The notes beneath the pieces are model-generated. The model saw nothing but the letters and a program-made list of their open reading frames with translations, had not been told where the DNA came from and did no database searches. The position numbers and the translations under genes were made by a program. From the NCBI GenBank assembly GCA_037975125.1, contig CM075852.1, positions 18,563,297 to 18,627,296 on the forward strand: DNA of 64,000 bases, given 5' to 3'. Origin of the DNA: Latrodectus hesperus (Eukaryota; Arthropoda; Arachnida; Araneae; Theridiidae). Of the stretch, positions 1 through 11,990 are shown piece after piece. Position 1 is the stretch's first letter. Each line of letters begins with the position of its first letter.

Positions 1-857
1 CATTTCCTGTTATGATTCATGTGTGCATCACTCGTATTTTATGTACGCAGACTCATCGGACAGCTTATTTACTATAAATATCTGTGCATTCCGAGACGTT
101 AAAAACCGCATTCTAGGCGCCATTCAAATTATGTATTTAGCATTGGAAGTCAGATAAACAACTTTTAATTGGTATTAAATTTAAGTTTATGAATCTGTTT
201 TTGAAGTTTATCCTCGTTTATGTGAAAATATTGCATCAAAATAAAGTATATTTTAATGAAAATGTAGTATTTAAATAATAGCTCTAGATAATTAAAATTG
301 GTTTGCATTATTTGCCTTGAAAAATTCCATTTGCATTTAATCATTTGTAGAATATTTCTAAGTTTTAATATTTTGTGTACACAGAAAATTTTCTCTTTCT
401 CAAATAAGTAAACTATAGTTTATTTAGCTATGGAATTAATGTTCAATGTATTCACCCAGTGACTAAATTGAGCTATAGAATAATGAAAAATATATAAGAA
501 AATATTAATACTGCTTTTCTTTTCCTGAAAAAGTTTTCTCTTAACTTATTCTTAGTAAGAATTTAATCAGCTAATTATTTAAAAAAAAGTTATCTGATTA
601 ATTTCAAAATCAAAGGAAGCATTTTATTTCTCAAATTATCTATTTGCAATATTTTCCAACACGGTATATGTGGTGGTTATATCAATAGCTGTGTTTTTTT
701 ACCCAGTCAAAGAAAGAAATAGTCTTGATCATTCTCATCCCTTGATTAACTCTCAGCATGAAGGTGGATAACTCCAGCTTTCGTGCTGAGTGATAAGTTT
801 TATCTAATATTGAATTTATGATCATTTTAATAAATTTATTTGTAGTTTTACGTCCCT
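1..857. other. AT-rich non-genic stretch
   Basis: Very AT-rich sequence with short A and T runs. I see no open frame, splice pair or repeat with recognisable ends. A POU-type octamer occurs near 328, but such matches are expected by chance at this composition. Confidence 0.6.
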
Positions 858-1050
858 TTGCGATATGTGGTTACGGACGATTTTTTCGGAATGTAGTGAG
901 TTCGAATCCCGGCTCAACCGAAGATCTGTGATGTTCATTAAATGTGATGGGGGCAAGCTAAAAGTGGTCGTAGTCGCAATGTCCTCCAAGTGAAATGATA
1001 CCTCTGGGGTTGGCAGGCCTACTCCACCCGACTGCTTCTAATTGGTAAAG
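858..1050 (+). repeat. SINE-like repeat, third family (SINE-C)
   Basis: A GC-richer block with a B-box-like GTTCGAATCCC near 900. It shares a nearly identical segment (about 973-1009, core GTCGCAATGTCCTCCAAG) with 49902-49938 elsewhere in the window, so it is an interspersed repeat. The tRNA-like B box suggests a tRNA-headed SINE. The ends are not defined, and a SINE-B copy begins just downstream and may have landed in it. Confidence 0.55.
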
Positions 1051-1064
1051 AGGGCTCGGTACAG

Positions 1065-1241
1065 GTTTGGTTTGTTTATCTCTCAACGGTCATTTTTTGC
1101 ACACGAGGGCTAATTAGACCGGGACCTACAGTTTAAAGAGGATTCCGAACCACTACAAACATCCATGCCCAAAGTGGGATTCGAACCCACGAACTGTTGA
1201 ACCGAAGGCAAGAGCACTAACCATTCGGCTGACAGCTCGGC
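1065..1241 (-). mobile_element. SINE-B copy, full length, reverse orientation
   Basis: A tRNA-derived SINE of about 177 bp on the minus strand. Read on that strand it begins GCCGAGCTGTCAGCCGAATG (A-box region), continues through a B box GGGTTCGAATCCC near 1186, and ends in an (AAAC)n-type tail next to 1065. Flanks AGGGCTCGGTACAG (1051-1064) and AGGGCTAGGTACAG (1242-1255) form a 14-bp target-site duplication with one mismatch. The sequence closely matches the nested copy at 56959-57142. Open frames read through it are artefacts. Confidence 0.88.
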
Positions 1242-1305
1242 AGGGCTAGGTACAGAAAAGCATGCTGGTGCAATAACAACGGCCAATTTTGTTTTAAAAG
1301 TTGAC

Positions 1306-1370
1306 CTTTGGTTCAACAGTTCATGGGTGTGAAATCCACTTAGCGCTTTGATGTGTGTAATGGTTCAGTA
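1306..1370 (+). repeat. Decayed SINE-B fragment
   Basis: The segment starting GGTTCAACAGTTCATGGGTG and continuing to a TGTAATGGTTCAG motif parallels the middle of SINE-B, with several substitutions. It is short, with no tail or target duplication visible. Confidence 0.45.
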
Positions 1371-1651
1371 TGTAAATACCCAACGATGCTCATAAAAACT
1401 TATAATTAGGTTTCAACTATGTAATACATTTTAGATTTCAATTAAGCTTGAATATTTCACCGCAAATAAAATTACAGAAGTGCGTAGTAGATAATAAAAA
1501 AAAATTGACCTTTTTCGTTAGCAGTACAATATTCTTACATTAGCAGTACAGTATTAATGGTAATCTTATTCTTCAAGTCATCATTTTAGGTTCTGTACAG
1601 CCTCTGTTGTACGAAAAATGCTGGAAAGAGGAGGCTTGTAATTTTTTTAAC

Positions 1652-1655
<4 letters not shown>

Positions 1656-1715
<60 letters not shown>
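1656..1715. repeat. (TA)n microsatellite
   Basis: An uninterrupted run of about 30 TA dinucleotides. It is flanked by plain AT-rich DNA. Confidence 0.98.
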
Positions 1716-1719
<4 letters not shown>

Positions 1720-2429
1720 CATTATTTAGAAGCAGTCTGCAATAGAATGTTAAGCCAGTGGATGTAAGACATAGACACATTCCTAGTTATATTTTTTCAA
1801 AGTGAAGATGAAATAAAGTTGAATTGTGTCTATCTCTAACAAAATAGTTATGACCCTTTACCGTGGTTAGCAGACATTTGTGTATTGTTTCGTACTGAAG
1901 GGGTTTATTTGGGGATGCGCGCTACGAGGTGTTAAATATATAAGAAATATATCTTAGGAATACACTGATTACCTGTGTTTTAGGACGTCAGGATATGGGT
2001 AAAATAAGGAAACATCATAAATTTAGAATTGTATTGAATAGGTTAAATTTAATATTACATATATATAATATCTAGTTAATTGATTATTCACTCTTTGGAG
2101 TAAAAATAACGATATCAGTGACAAGTACATGGGTTGTTGCACTCAAATTGCAACGCAATTGGGTCCCTTAACTTTGTAGTAAAATCAGATAAGTGTAAAA
2201 CAAGGAATGTACATGTTCTAGTACAGGAAAAAAGTTAGATTTTTATTTTCTTATAAGAAAAAGGTATTTTTTTCCCGAATATACTTCTAAATTTTTAAAA
2301 AAAATATCATTTTGAGCTTCATGTAAATTAAAAAAAACTACCAACTCCAAAGAATCATATTTTATATAAAATAAAAGCACCAACTATTGATAGAAAAAAA
2401 TGATGACACAGAATCTTCTGGTTACAGAC
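1716..2429. other. AT-rich non-genic stretch
   Basis: No supported feature. The sequence is AT-rich with scattered A and T runs. Confidence 0.55.
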
Positions 2430-2650
2430 TACAAGCAAACACGGCAAAACAAGCCGTTTGCGCGTGTTATCTTGGAATATTTGTATGTATAACCTGAGGA
2501 AATATTCCTTATCGATTTTCTAAGTTGAGGTATAAGAAAAACAGATTCCGAGGAGGGGAGCAGATAACATCTGCAATGTGTTAAGAAGGTGGATTCGAAG
2601 TAATTGGAGGCCTGCATGCGCGTGTGGAAAATACTTCGGGTATTAATCCC
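2430..2650. other. GC-enriched island, possible conserved element or exon
   Basis: This stretch is clearly richer in GC than both flanks and carries no repeat hallmarks. On the minus strand a pyrimidine-rich tract ending in TTTTTGCAG lies at the upstream edge (near 2650), and about 70 codons downstream of it are open. The peptide is not recognisable. It could be a conserved non-coding element or a minus-strand exon; I cannot tell from one sequence. Confidence 0.3.
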
Positions 2651-2810
2651 TGCAAAAATTCAATATTAAATGTACCCGCTTACCCTTTACTTAGATTAAA
2701 AAAAATGAAATTGAAAGGTATGTCCTGTCCTTACTCTATCGATTTAAAATAAACGTTTTTAGTAATTACATTAGTAGAGTTATTGAAATTGTTTTTTTTT
2801 TTTCTTGTAG

Positions 2811-2869
2811 CTTCCCCATTTTATGAGAAAAAGATTTGACGAGGAAATCGGGTTGAAAGCGGATCGCGG
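2811..2869 (+). CDS. Candidate isolated coding exon (59 nt)
   Basis: A strong acceptor (long T tract ending TTTCTTGTAG, AG at 2809-2810) is followed by an open frame that reads LPHFMRKRFDEEIGLKADR. It then meets a possible donor GG|GTAAAT at 2870. If not spliced there, the frame stops at once (GGG TAA). GC rises sharply within the segment. The donor is only moderate, the exon is short, and the peptide belongs to no family I recognise. It may be a chance open frame. Confidence 0.28.
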
Positions 2870-5069
2870 GTAAATAGGAGATTAGATATTGTTCTCAATA
2901 TGTTGATGAAAGTATTCTTTATGTTTAGCTATGACTTTCGATGAAATTTTCGAGGGGAACATGCTCTATTTTTAAAGTTTTGAGTGGGCAAATAAATGCT
3001 CTCTAATCATTCATTAATGCTTAGAAAGGTATATGTAATTGTTGAAATTCGTCAAACAAATGAGTCCATGAATATCAAATAAATATTTATTGAAGCAATT
3101 TACATGCATTGACTGAACTCAAAGAATAGAGCATGTTATATATACATAATATAAACAAGCCATCCAAACTATATGTTATATAATATAATATAATATATAG
3201 TTTGGATGGCTTGAACATAACCACCAACCAGAGCGAACCATTGCATACAATTAATGTAGAATTTCCCAACGTCTTAGAAGTTTCCAACTTTACTGACAAA
3301 AAGAAACTGATTTTGCGCTTCTTTGTGATTACTTATATGATATTCAACAGTAATAAATGAATAGTCTACGTAAACAAGTAATAAAATAAAATGTTGCATA
3401 ATGCAAATTACGGCAACTTGTAGTCATCTTTCAAACTCTAAACTCTATGAATGTATCTATGAACATTTATCTTTATGAACATTTTTCATTGTGGCGGGGA
3501 TCAAAAAATGTTCTCAGCAATTAGCGTACCTTTAAAAAAATCACTTAATAATTATATTCAGCTTGGTAATTTTATTGCGAATAGCATCATTAGTTAATAC
3601 TTCTATTATTTCGCAATATAACTTTCTTTTTGTAGATAGTTGAAATTAAAAATGATCAGATGACAATATCAACCACATTGAACGACTATTTAAGTTGTTC
3701 TGTAACATTTTTTAAAAAAAATGAATTCAAAAATTCGCCATTCTAGTTATTTTATTGAAATAAGATTTTCTCCAATTTTTTCTTTTGCATTTCAACTCAA
3801 ATACAAATACTAATTTTTTTAAAAGCTGTATGTGTACAAAATGATTTGTTTGAAATTTTACGTTTTATTTTTCTGCAATTATTATTATTTTTTTTAATTT
3901 GAGAAACACGTGAACTAAGTAAATTATTATAAATTGACACCATGGTGTTCTAATTTACAGGAAAGTGAGTATGAATCTTTTACTACTTGTGTGAATTTAT
4001 TGGGGGGAAATAGGAAGCCATCCGTAGAAAATATTTTCAACAGTGTAAATTAAATCAGTATGAACTAATGTACAGGCTAGATGCAATTTTCTTTAAAAGA
4101 TTAATACTCAGTATATAACTTTATTGTTGTATATTAAGCTTTTTAATGAGATTCTAAAGAATTTTAGAAAATGCATTATATGGAATATTAAGTGCTTAAT
4201 AAAACCATTTTCAGAATTCATTCTTGATCCAAGGGAAGTTAGTGCGGAATTCTTGTTTAATGAGGTTTGGTAATATATGTTTAAAAATAACGAACTCTTT
4301 AAATGTTAAATTGCTTTACAGTTGAATCTATTATAATAATTTTTATGAATAAGAAACAAAATTGTAAGCTGTTATGTAATGAATAGTTCTCATCTCCGAG
4401 CTCTAAAATTTAGATGAACTGACATTTAATTTGAAAATTGTAGATTACTTTACCTAATCGATTAAATATTGTTATACATATTAAATATTGCAGAATTTAA
4501 TAACTTTAATTATGATGTAATTGTATTATTTTTATACGGTTTGATAAGCTGTAAATGGGCGATTTCTATTGTGTTTGATAGTATAACTACATAATTTGAT
4601 GCTAAAGTCTTGTATAAGTCATATTTCGATTGATCGATAAAAATTATTACTCTTAAGCATAATGTTTATAAATTGCTCCATTTAAGATATGTCTATAAAT
4701 TGGAATAAAATAAAATTTCGGTGACTATATTGTTTATTTACTCAATAATAAAGGAAATATATATTGAGTATTTTTTATCATGATTGCACCTGCTGTTCTA
4801 TCTGTTAATGAATAAATGATTGCTAAATTAAAAAGTTACATTTTCGCATTACTAATAAATAACTGTGCATTTACAACATTATAGTTCCACACTTTCTGTA
4901 ACATTTCTAAATTCCTATTATGTAAACAATCGATTTTCATGGAAGCACCTAATTACCAATTAGTAAAAAATTCAGCTTTTTATAAGCAGAAATTGCAATC
5001 AAACTAGAGAAAGATATTTTTGTTGTTAATGAATTTATTATTGGTTATATAAAGTTTTAATTATAGTTC
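2870..5069. other. AT-rich non-genic stretch
   Basis: Mostly AT-rich filler with one strong hairpin (listed separately). Near 3955 a TTACAG is followed four bases later by GTGAGT, which is an isolated splice-like pair of no clear meaning. Confidence 0.5.
3156..3213. repeat. Perfect inverted repeat, 19-bp arms
   Basis: CAAGCCATCCAAACTATAT (3156-3174) is exactly reverse-complementary to 3195-3213, with a 20-nt AT-only loop. It could be a short MITE-like palindrome or a slippage product. No flanking target duplication is evident. Confidence 0.9.
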
Positions 5070-5163
5070 TATATAATGTGTATATTGTATATATATATAT
5101 GTATGTGTATGTATGTACCTATATATATATATATATGTATGTATGTATATATATGTATGTATG

Positions 5164-5194
<31 letters not shown>

Positions 5195-5240
5195 GTATAT
5201 ATGTATGTATGTTATATATATATATATGTATATATGTATG

Positions 5241-5327
<87 letters not shown>

Positions 5328-5355
5328 ATGTATTATATGTGTGTGTGTGTGTGTA
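5070..5355. repeat. Compound (TA)n/(GTAT)n/(GT)n microsatellite
   Basis: About 285 bp of interleaved TATA and TATG/GTAT units ending in a (GT)n run. The long Tyr/Ile/Cys open frames here are translation artefacts of the repeat. Confidence 0.97.
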
Positions 5356-6049
5356 TTAGTTAAAAGGAAATACTATAAAAACTTGCACACCATAAAAATA
5401 AATTGAAAAAAAGCTGTATTTATATTTAAAATTCATTTTACATGGAAAAAAATTGTATTTTAAATATAAATACTACCGAATGATTTAAAGAAATTAGACG
5501 GTGCAGCTACTGTTAAAAGCTATAATATATCTAAAATTATTTTCCTTTGGTAAAAAACAGGTATTTTGCTAAAAATTATCCAATTTTTGTACACATTATG
5601 TGGTTATATTCATGAATGAATGTGTCTAACATTAAGTTCTAGCTTTTAAGTGTGAAAGGCATGCATTTTGACTGGAAAACCATATGGCCTTTAATGCCTA
5701 ACATTTTAAATCTCGTTCTATACAAGTCAATGTACAATTATAACTAGATTTTATATACTACGACAAAAAAGAATTCTCGTTAATGTAAGTCTCTTATAAA
5801 TATAATTTTAAATATAATCTATTTATAAATAAATTTATTTTTGTTATCCTAAGACATATGCATCATTAGTCTCCTAAGTGCGCTTGTACATTATCAGTAT
5901 AATGCGGTAGTATCTGTTATTTCATCAGTGACATATAGTGACACTTTACACTATAAATTGTAGTAGCTCTTGTATGGTGTAATGTGCACTTGGTTTCTTA
6001 ATGAGAAAAAAGGCGACATCTTCTTAACTTGTCTATAATCTTTTGAAGC
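5356..6049. other. AT-rich non-genic stretch
   Basis: No supported feature is visible in this AT-rich sequence. Confidence 0.5.
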
Positions 6050-6520
6050 TACCGACTTCCAAGTACTGAAAGTGCTGAGTAAAATTAAACTCCGCTCATC
6101 AAGGAAGGAGACGATACAAACAAAACGACAAAATCCCTTACTACTGTCAGAACCAATTTCCTGCTTTCGAGTTGAACGTATCTCAACATCTGCCCGCGAC
6201 TTCACCAAAAGGACAAAAGGCATCTTTATGGTTTTCTGCAGTGGAAAAGAGGGAAAGATATTGCGTCAACATTCAGGCGTTCCAAAGATGTTAGGACACT
6301 TTTCCCAAAAGATAACGGCTGTCACTAGCGATTTAACGAATTCAAGCATTCGGTGTGGTGTTGGTTGTGGTTTTGTCGCAGATATTTATCTTTGGTGTGT
6401 TGCTGTTTTGAAAGGATGTTTTGTCTTGTTATATTTTTTTCCGACTGTCACGGTATTTTGTTCGGCATTGTTGCATAAAGTATCGATCAAGAGATACGGG
6501 TTTGAAAAATGACCAGTTTG
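6050..6520. other. GC-enriched island with a 146-codon open frame
   Basis: This region is richer in GC than its surroundings. A 146-aa open frame runs 6072-6512 on the plus strand and a 90-aa frame overlaps it on the minus strand. Neither peptide is recognisable; the plus one turns hydrophobic near its end. Overlapping opposite-strand frames argue that low stop density, not coding, explains them. A conserved non-coding element or untranslated exon is as likely as a gene. Confidence 0.3.
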
Positions 6521-7087
6521 AAAATCTTGAGCAGTTTCCTGTTGATACTTACTTTCTCGGAAGTCATTATGCCAAGTGAGATAGCAACTTTAAATTTACT
6601 CATTTGAAATTATCTCGCAAATAGTGTTTTAATATTGGTTGTTTTATGACTACCTCTAATAATTTTTTTCTTCATTGTTAAACCACAGTAATGCATTTTT
6701 AAACGATAAAATGTAAAGAAAAAAACAGCAATGATAGTTTCACCGAGAAAATAACAATCTGATATGAGTTGATAATCATTTCGGCAATTTTTTTAATGCT
6801 TCAAGTGCATATCAAGTGTCCAAAAACACTTAAAGTATTTTGTGTGTATTTAAATGTATGTATATATAGAGGAATGCATAATATCATAGTAGATATATAT
6901 TAGTTTGTATTATATAGTTAAATATATATATATATTTGTATTTTGCAAATTATATATCCTCATTATCTCCTCATATAAAAATTAAGTAGTCAAATCTCTT
7001 TAATCCCATCATGTTTCTATTTTACAAAAATTCCATCAACAAATACACAAACATCATCAAACAAGATATTAAGAATACAGAAATTCC
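6521..7087. other. AT-rich stretch with TA-rich patches
   Basis: No gene is visible. Short TATA-rich runs lie around 6855-6950. Confidence 0.5.
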
Positions 7088-7098
7088 AAGTGTTCGAG

Positions 7099-7242
7099 CT
7101 TCGGTTCAACAGTTCGTGGGTTCGTATCCCAGCTTGGGCATGGGTGTTTGTAGTGGTTCGGAATCCACTTTAAACCGTAGGTCCTGGTCTAATTAGCCCT
7201 CGTGTGCAAAAAATGACCGTTGAGCGACAAACAAACCAATAA
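7099..7242 (+). mobile_element. SINE-B copy, 5'-truncated, with exact target duplication
   Basis: The copy starts within the tRNA-like head (CTTCGGTTCAACAGTTCG). It carries a mutated B box (GGGTTCGTATCCC), the SINE-B body, and a tail ending in ACAAACAAACCAATAA. The flanks AAGTGTTCGAG at 7088-7098 and 7243-7253 are an exact 11-bp target-site duplication. 5' truncation is what incomplete target-primed reverse transcription would leave. A 61-aa frame through it is not a gene. Confidence 0.9.
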
Positions 7243-7253
7243 AAGTGTTCGAG

Positions 7254-7744
7254 AATTTTCAGAGTTTTTTTTCTAATAAAGCATTAATTTTAAGTAATTC
7301 GTCAGTCATTACAAAAATCTAAGAAATGAAGTAACCATTGCTAACTTTTCAAAAAAAAAAAAAAATTTCTTATTGATATCTTCCATTATGTCAAATGAAT
7401 CTGTTTAGTATATAATTTCCGCTGTTTCAATAATTTTAAGATCATCATGATGTATCTTATCGGGAGTTAAAAAGCATAATGCGAAATTGTCATCAAAAGC
7501 CTTTAAGTAAATCTGTTTACTAAGTTAGATTTTTATTTTAAAATAATGTTTGTTAATTTCTTTAAAATAAATCTTAAAAATAATTATAGATTATTAAAAT
7601 TGAATGATGAAAGTAATTTTTAATTTTCTAACATCGGAATGTTTTATTAATATTCTTAAAGCAAATTAAATAACACGTCAGTTGTCCAAAAATTAATCTT
7701 TAAAATATTCATTTTCTTATTAAATGAATTCAAATTTTTTACAG
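7254..7744. other. AT-rich non-genic stretch
   Basis: No supported feature is visible, apart from an A run near 7350 and the pyrimidine tract leading to the candidate acceptor at 7744. Confidence 0.5.
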
Positions 7745-7855
7745 TATCTTCTGTGCTAATTTTTCATGTATGGCAGCATAAGTTTTTAGACGTGCCTGCA
7801 AAGGGGGTGTTCTCTCGAAGAAACAAAAATGGCTTAGAAATTAGTTCTAAATCTG
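7745..7855 (+). CDS. Candidate isolated coding exon (111 nt)
   Basis: Bounded by an acceptor (AAATTTTTTACAG, ending 7744) and a good donor CTG|GTAAGG (GT at 7856). The frame starting at 7747 is open throughout and contains VPAKGVFSRRNKNGLEISSK. Length is a multiple of three. GC content is above its flanks. The frame stays open past the donor, so openness alone is weak evidence. No family is recognised. Confidence 0.3.
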
Positions 7856-9108
7856 GTAAGGAGTCGCCAACTTTTGAAATAGAATTAATCTTCAAAATGA
7901 TCATTTATTATCACAACAGATATTATTCATATGTGCAATATTATTCTTATATGAAAACGACCAATTATTGATATAAAAATATAATTTACTATCGATTTTA
8001 TCAAAATATGCTACCAATGGAATATGAAGTGATTGGTATTCAGTTGACTTGCATTGTAGTTGTTTTAGGCTATACTGATTAGCCAAACCTTAATATTCAG
8101 AGCTTTTTAACTTTATAATAAGAACTTCTATTACTGCACTCGAAAACAGATAGAAGAATCTTAAGAAAAAGCAGTAAAACCTAGTAAAGCTCGTATTGTG
8201 CAATCTTCTTTGAAGTTAATGATTTTTAATATTAACTTCAAAAGCACAAGTGTTTCCGAATAATTCATGAAATCTATTTTATAATAATAAAAATGTTCCA
8301 GTCATTAAAATTTTAAAATTTAGTTAATTTAGAAAATCCAATCTTGCCCATAGAAATATCCTCTTTTACGTACTGTCTGTAAATGCAGATCTATGCTTAC
8401 TACTATACCTAAAGAAATACTATTTACATAAAATAAATATTAAAGGTAGATTGCAAATAAACCTTTAAAGTAACTGCTGTTTCTACATTAGACTCGTGTT
8501 ATTTAATATTACATCATCACAATATTCTGAATCATGTTCACTAATGGTTAATCATTAATGTGCAATATTGAAAAGTACTAAACACATTTTAAACCAAAGT
8601 TTATTAGCAAGTACTTGTGTTAACTAAAAGTGCTTTTTCAATTCAACAAAAACCATTTCAGTATAATATTACACATTCATATTTAAACAAAACGTTTTAA
8701 CTTCATATTAATATGCCGGAACTTTATGTAATATATTAACATTCCCATCCTGTCTTTATTTGCTTCTTCAGATTTTTTATATCAAATTGATATGAATCCT
8801 CCATTCAACAGAAATCTCGAAACTTATCTGCAAGTAATACTTTGCTGATCCTGAATAATACCATTTCGTCACCATTTTTTAAATAGGATTTCTTATTGCA
8901 CGAGAGACTGTTTTCATACGTATGGCACATTTAATATTAATTACAATTAAAACATTTTGAGAATGATTGTTTAATTTCCATTATCTTATGCAAAGCTAAA
9001 ATGAAATTAAACTATAAAAGAATATTCTGCAACTGAAATGAGCCTTTTATTTTTCAAAAGAAACGAGTTATTTTCACCAAGGTTTTCCATAATTGTTATT
9101 TCTTTCAG
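7856..9108. other. AT-rich non-genic stretch
   Basis: No repeat with ends, gene or RNA is visible. Confidence 0.5.
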
Positions 9109-9187
9109 ACACTTCATTGAATCATTACAAAAGACCTTGAATCGCATAAACCCGTCAAATGTCGGAGACTTCCTATTGGATTCCTCG
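9109..9187 (+). CDS. Candidate isolated coding exon (79 nt)
   Basis: A canonical acceptor (GTTATTTCTTTCAG, AG at 9107-9108) is followed by an open frame from 9110 containing IESLQKTLNRINPSNVGDFL. It reaches a possible donor TCG|GTAATA at 9188. The peptide looks protein-like but is not recognised, and the donor is imperfect. The phase does not match the candidate exons upstream, so these pieces do not by themselves assemble into one gene. Confidence 0.3.
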
Positions 9188-9400
9188 GTAATAAAACAAA
9201 CAAAATAGGGAAGTATATATCTGGAAACAGACCCTTTTAATTAGAATTATCTGCGAATCGCCGAGTAATCTGATTTTTGCTAAAAACTAAATCAACTCCC
9301 TTTCTTCTGGAGTCTTTCGAAGAGATAACGAGATTAAACAGTGGATTAGCCTCTAGGGAGACCTCTTCTGTTACCTCACTTAATTAGAGATGCAAAAGGA
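9188..9400. promoter_or_regulatory. Candidate regulatory element with homeodomain-like sites
   Basis: A GC-enriched segment dotted with TAATTAGA (twice, near 9238 and 9380), GGATTAG and TAATCTGATT motifs, typical of homeodomain or Otx-like binding. Such motifs are common in AT-rich DNA. The clustering within a compositional island is the only support. Confidence 0.25.
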
Positions 9401-11649
9401 AGTACGAATAGGAAAAGTATGTAAGAAAAGGCAGCTTTTTTTTTACTTGCTTTTTTAATGAAGAAATAAATTAGCTCTTTTTTATTTCATTATTTGTTCT
9501 TATACGGCTATTTAGTTCGTATTTTCTTTCAAACCATTAAATATGGGAATGTGAAAACGCGCTCATTTGGCGAGATTGTGAAAGTAATTTTCTACCGATT
9601 CCTTTTGTTCATCGAATTATTACAGGATTTAAAATTCGCTTACATTAATTAATTTCATTTTTTTTTTTACTGGTCAAAGAATTATAATTTTATGAATGAT
9701 TTAAGGCCCAGTCATGTAAACTTCCTGGGCTAATTCGGCAAGCATAAAAAATAATTTTTCGAAATGGAGTATACTAAATATTATATTTTAAAGTAATAAC
9801 TAAATGTTTAGGATTTGAAATATTTTTCTGCTAATGAAGCAACTTTTATTCACTTTAATATAAATGCTTTATTGGAAAGTTTAAAATGTTCCTGTTGGCG
9901 GCATATTTGTTTAAACAAGGAATGCATTATGAAAAAATGATTCCTGCATTGTTTGTTTCGTTAAAAGCAATCATGTATTGATTTCTTAAAAAAAAAATTA
10001 TCTTAAATAATTCTTAAATTGTATTTGTTTTAAAAATGAAAAATTTATATTTTATATTAAAAAGACTAAATATTTTAATTGGAACTTCCTTATTTTATAT
10101 AGAAACTCTATTTTCTGATAAAATTTTAATCTAAAATCAATCTGCTTTATGAAATTTTTCTTGGATACATTCATAAACATTCTAGTAATTATTCTAGAAT
10201 ACAATAAGCATTCTAGTAAATATTACTCAACTCTGTAGAAATTAATGAATAAAAATTAATGGGTCATATTTTTTTAAATATATAAATAAAATGTCAAAAA
10301 TTCCTATTTAAAGTATGTACATATTTTAGTTTATTACAAGTTGCCTTTTTTCCAAATGAAGGAAATATTAATATAAAACATTTTTGACTAGCATCTCTTT
10401 TCACTATTAGTTTGTTTTAAAAAAATAAGTACAAGAGAAATAAGACAGTCACATTTTCCAAATTTTTCACACTGGGAATTTCAACTTTTCTTGAATTTCC
10501 GTCAATTACTTTGTGTATGGAAAATGCGTTTTACGTTTGGCGTACATTTTATTATGTGTATAATATCGCATTTATTTTACATACCTTAATGCTGCATTTC
10601 TATTCTCAATATATTTTTACTTCAAAAAAACTGTTCTTAAAAGTTTTCTTTTTACTCTTAAAATAAATACTTTAGGATGTATATATTTTGGTAAATAAAG
10701 AAGTCATCCAGTTTGTTTTGCTACATTGATGGCGATCTCAATTTTTGCTTTTGTCTAATTTTCATCCAAAAGTAAATTATTTAAAACATTTATTTACTTC
10801 TGAATCGTAAAGATTTTTAGCTCTAACGAAATCCATAAATAGTCCCTTACTATTTAAATTACCCTTATAATTGATGTTTATATGATTAAAAAAATCACGA
10901 GACTAATATTTCAAAAGTAATGACGTCTGATTGATATTGGACAAAACTTGAAGCCGGTACATTGGCGGTTTTATTTAAATGCTTCTATGTAAATTTTTAT
11001 AAAATGGAATTTATGCAAAAGTTGAACTAAAGCTTTCTAAAGGAGTCATGTTTATTATATTAAAAAAATGCGCGAATAAAAAGTTAAATAGATCCGTGAG
11101 ATAGATGCTGATTAATTTAACCTATCCAGAGTTCGATGATGTCCTTAGTCATAAAAAATCTATTATAAATTATAATTCTTGCTCGAGCAATCAGTTGTGT
11201 ACAGAGAATAATACAGAGCTCCGAACGAAATGTTTATAGAACCAGTAATCAAGTTTAACTCACAAGATCAAATGAAAATGTTAATACAAATGTTCCATAT
11301 TATCTCTTATGTAATTTATGAACTTTTTTGAAATGTCGAACATTTTTCACAAATCAGTTGTTTTGATCGTGGTAATGCTGCCCTAATGTTTGAACATTAA
11401 AAAAGTAAAAAGAATGAAATAGTTTGTAGAATGGTAATAAGACAATTTAGGAAGAATATTAATAAAGGAACTCAACACATAAATGATAAATATTTCAAAT
11501 GTTCGAAGCGGCTAATTAAATTTTTGGTGCTTTGCAACGGAATGAACATACCTAAAAGACATAACAATCATAAATTTTTTTATTCTTCTTCATAAAGATT
11601 CAAATGAATAAGCTTGATTTTGAAATAATAAAATGCCACAAGAGGGGAA
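9401..11649. other. AT-rich non-genic stretch
   Basis: No supported feature; long AT-rich filler with frequent homopolymer runs. Confidence 0.5.
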
Positions 11650-11990
11650 AAGATAAAAATTCTCTCGTGTCTCGTGAATTATAACCCATCTCGCCATTTC
11701 CGTCGCCAAAGCAGCCCGGGTTGCTCAACGAGGCGTTCTTTAATGCAACCTAATTACTGTGACCCTCGTGATCATCTCATTTGCATATATTCAAATATCC
11801 TGACCGCGATGGCGTTCGTTTGTGATTCTGAAATGCCTTCATACCTTCTTAATGAGATTAGAGGATCCGTTCGCGAGGCGTATCTAAAGTGCTTACCACA
11901 TGAAATTGGCTCGGCCCACGCCTCCGAGCTTTAATGTTCACTTCAATGGCCGTGTCTCTTCTGTTTTCTTTGGACAAGCTGTTCGCGCAA
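11650..11990. promoter_or_regulatory. GC-enriched island, candidate conserved non-coding element
   Basis: This is one of the sharpest compositional islands: about 340 bp near balanced GC inside AT-rich DNA, with no repeat features. It carries a POU octamer ATTTGCAT (11779-11786) and TTAATGAGATTA-type homeodomain sites (near 11849). An 86-codon plus-strand frame (11674-11934) lacks an ATG start and good splice sites. I favour an enhancer-like element over a gene. Confidence 0.35.

Noticed and set aside
5076..5406. Tyr/Ile-rich plus-strand frames
   Set aside because: These are translations of a TA/GTAT microsatellite, open in all three frames.
11674..11934. 86-aa frame as a small gene
   Set aside because: No ATG start or splice boundaries, and the low stop density follows from the local GC content. 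Kept as a regulatory island instead.
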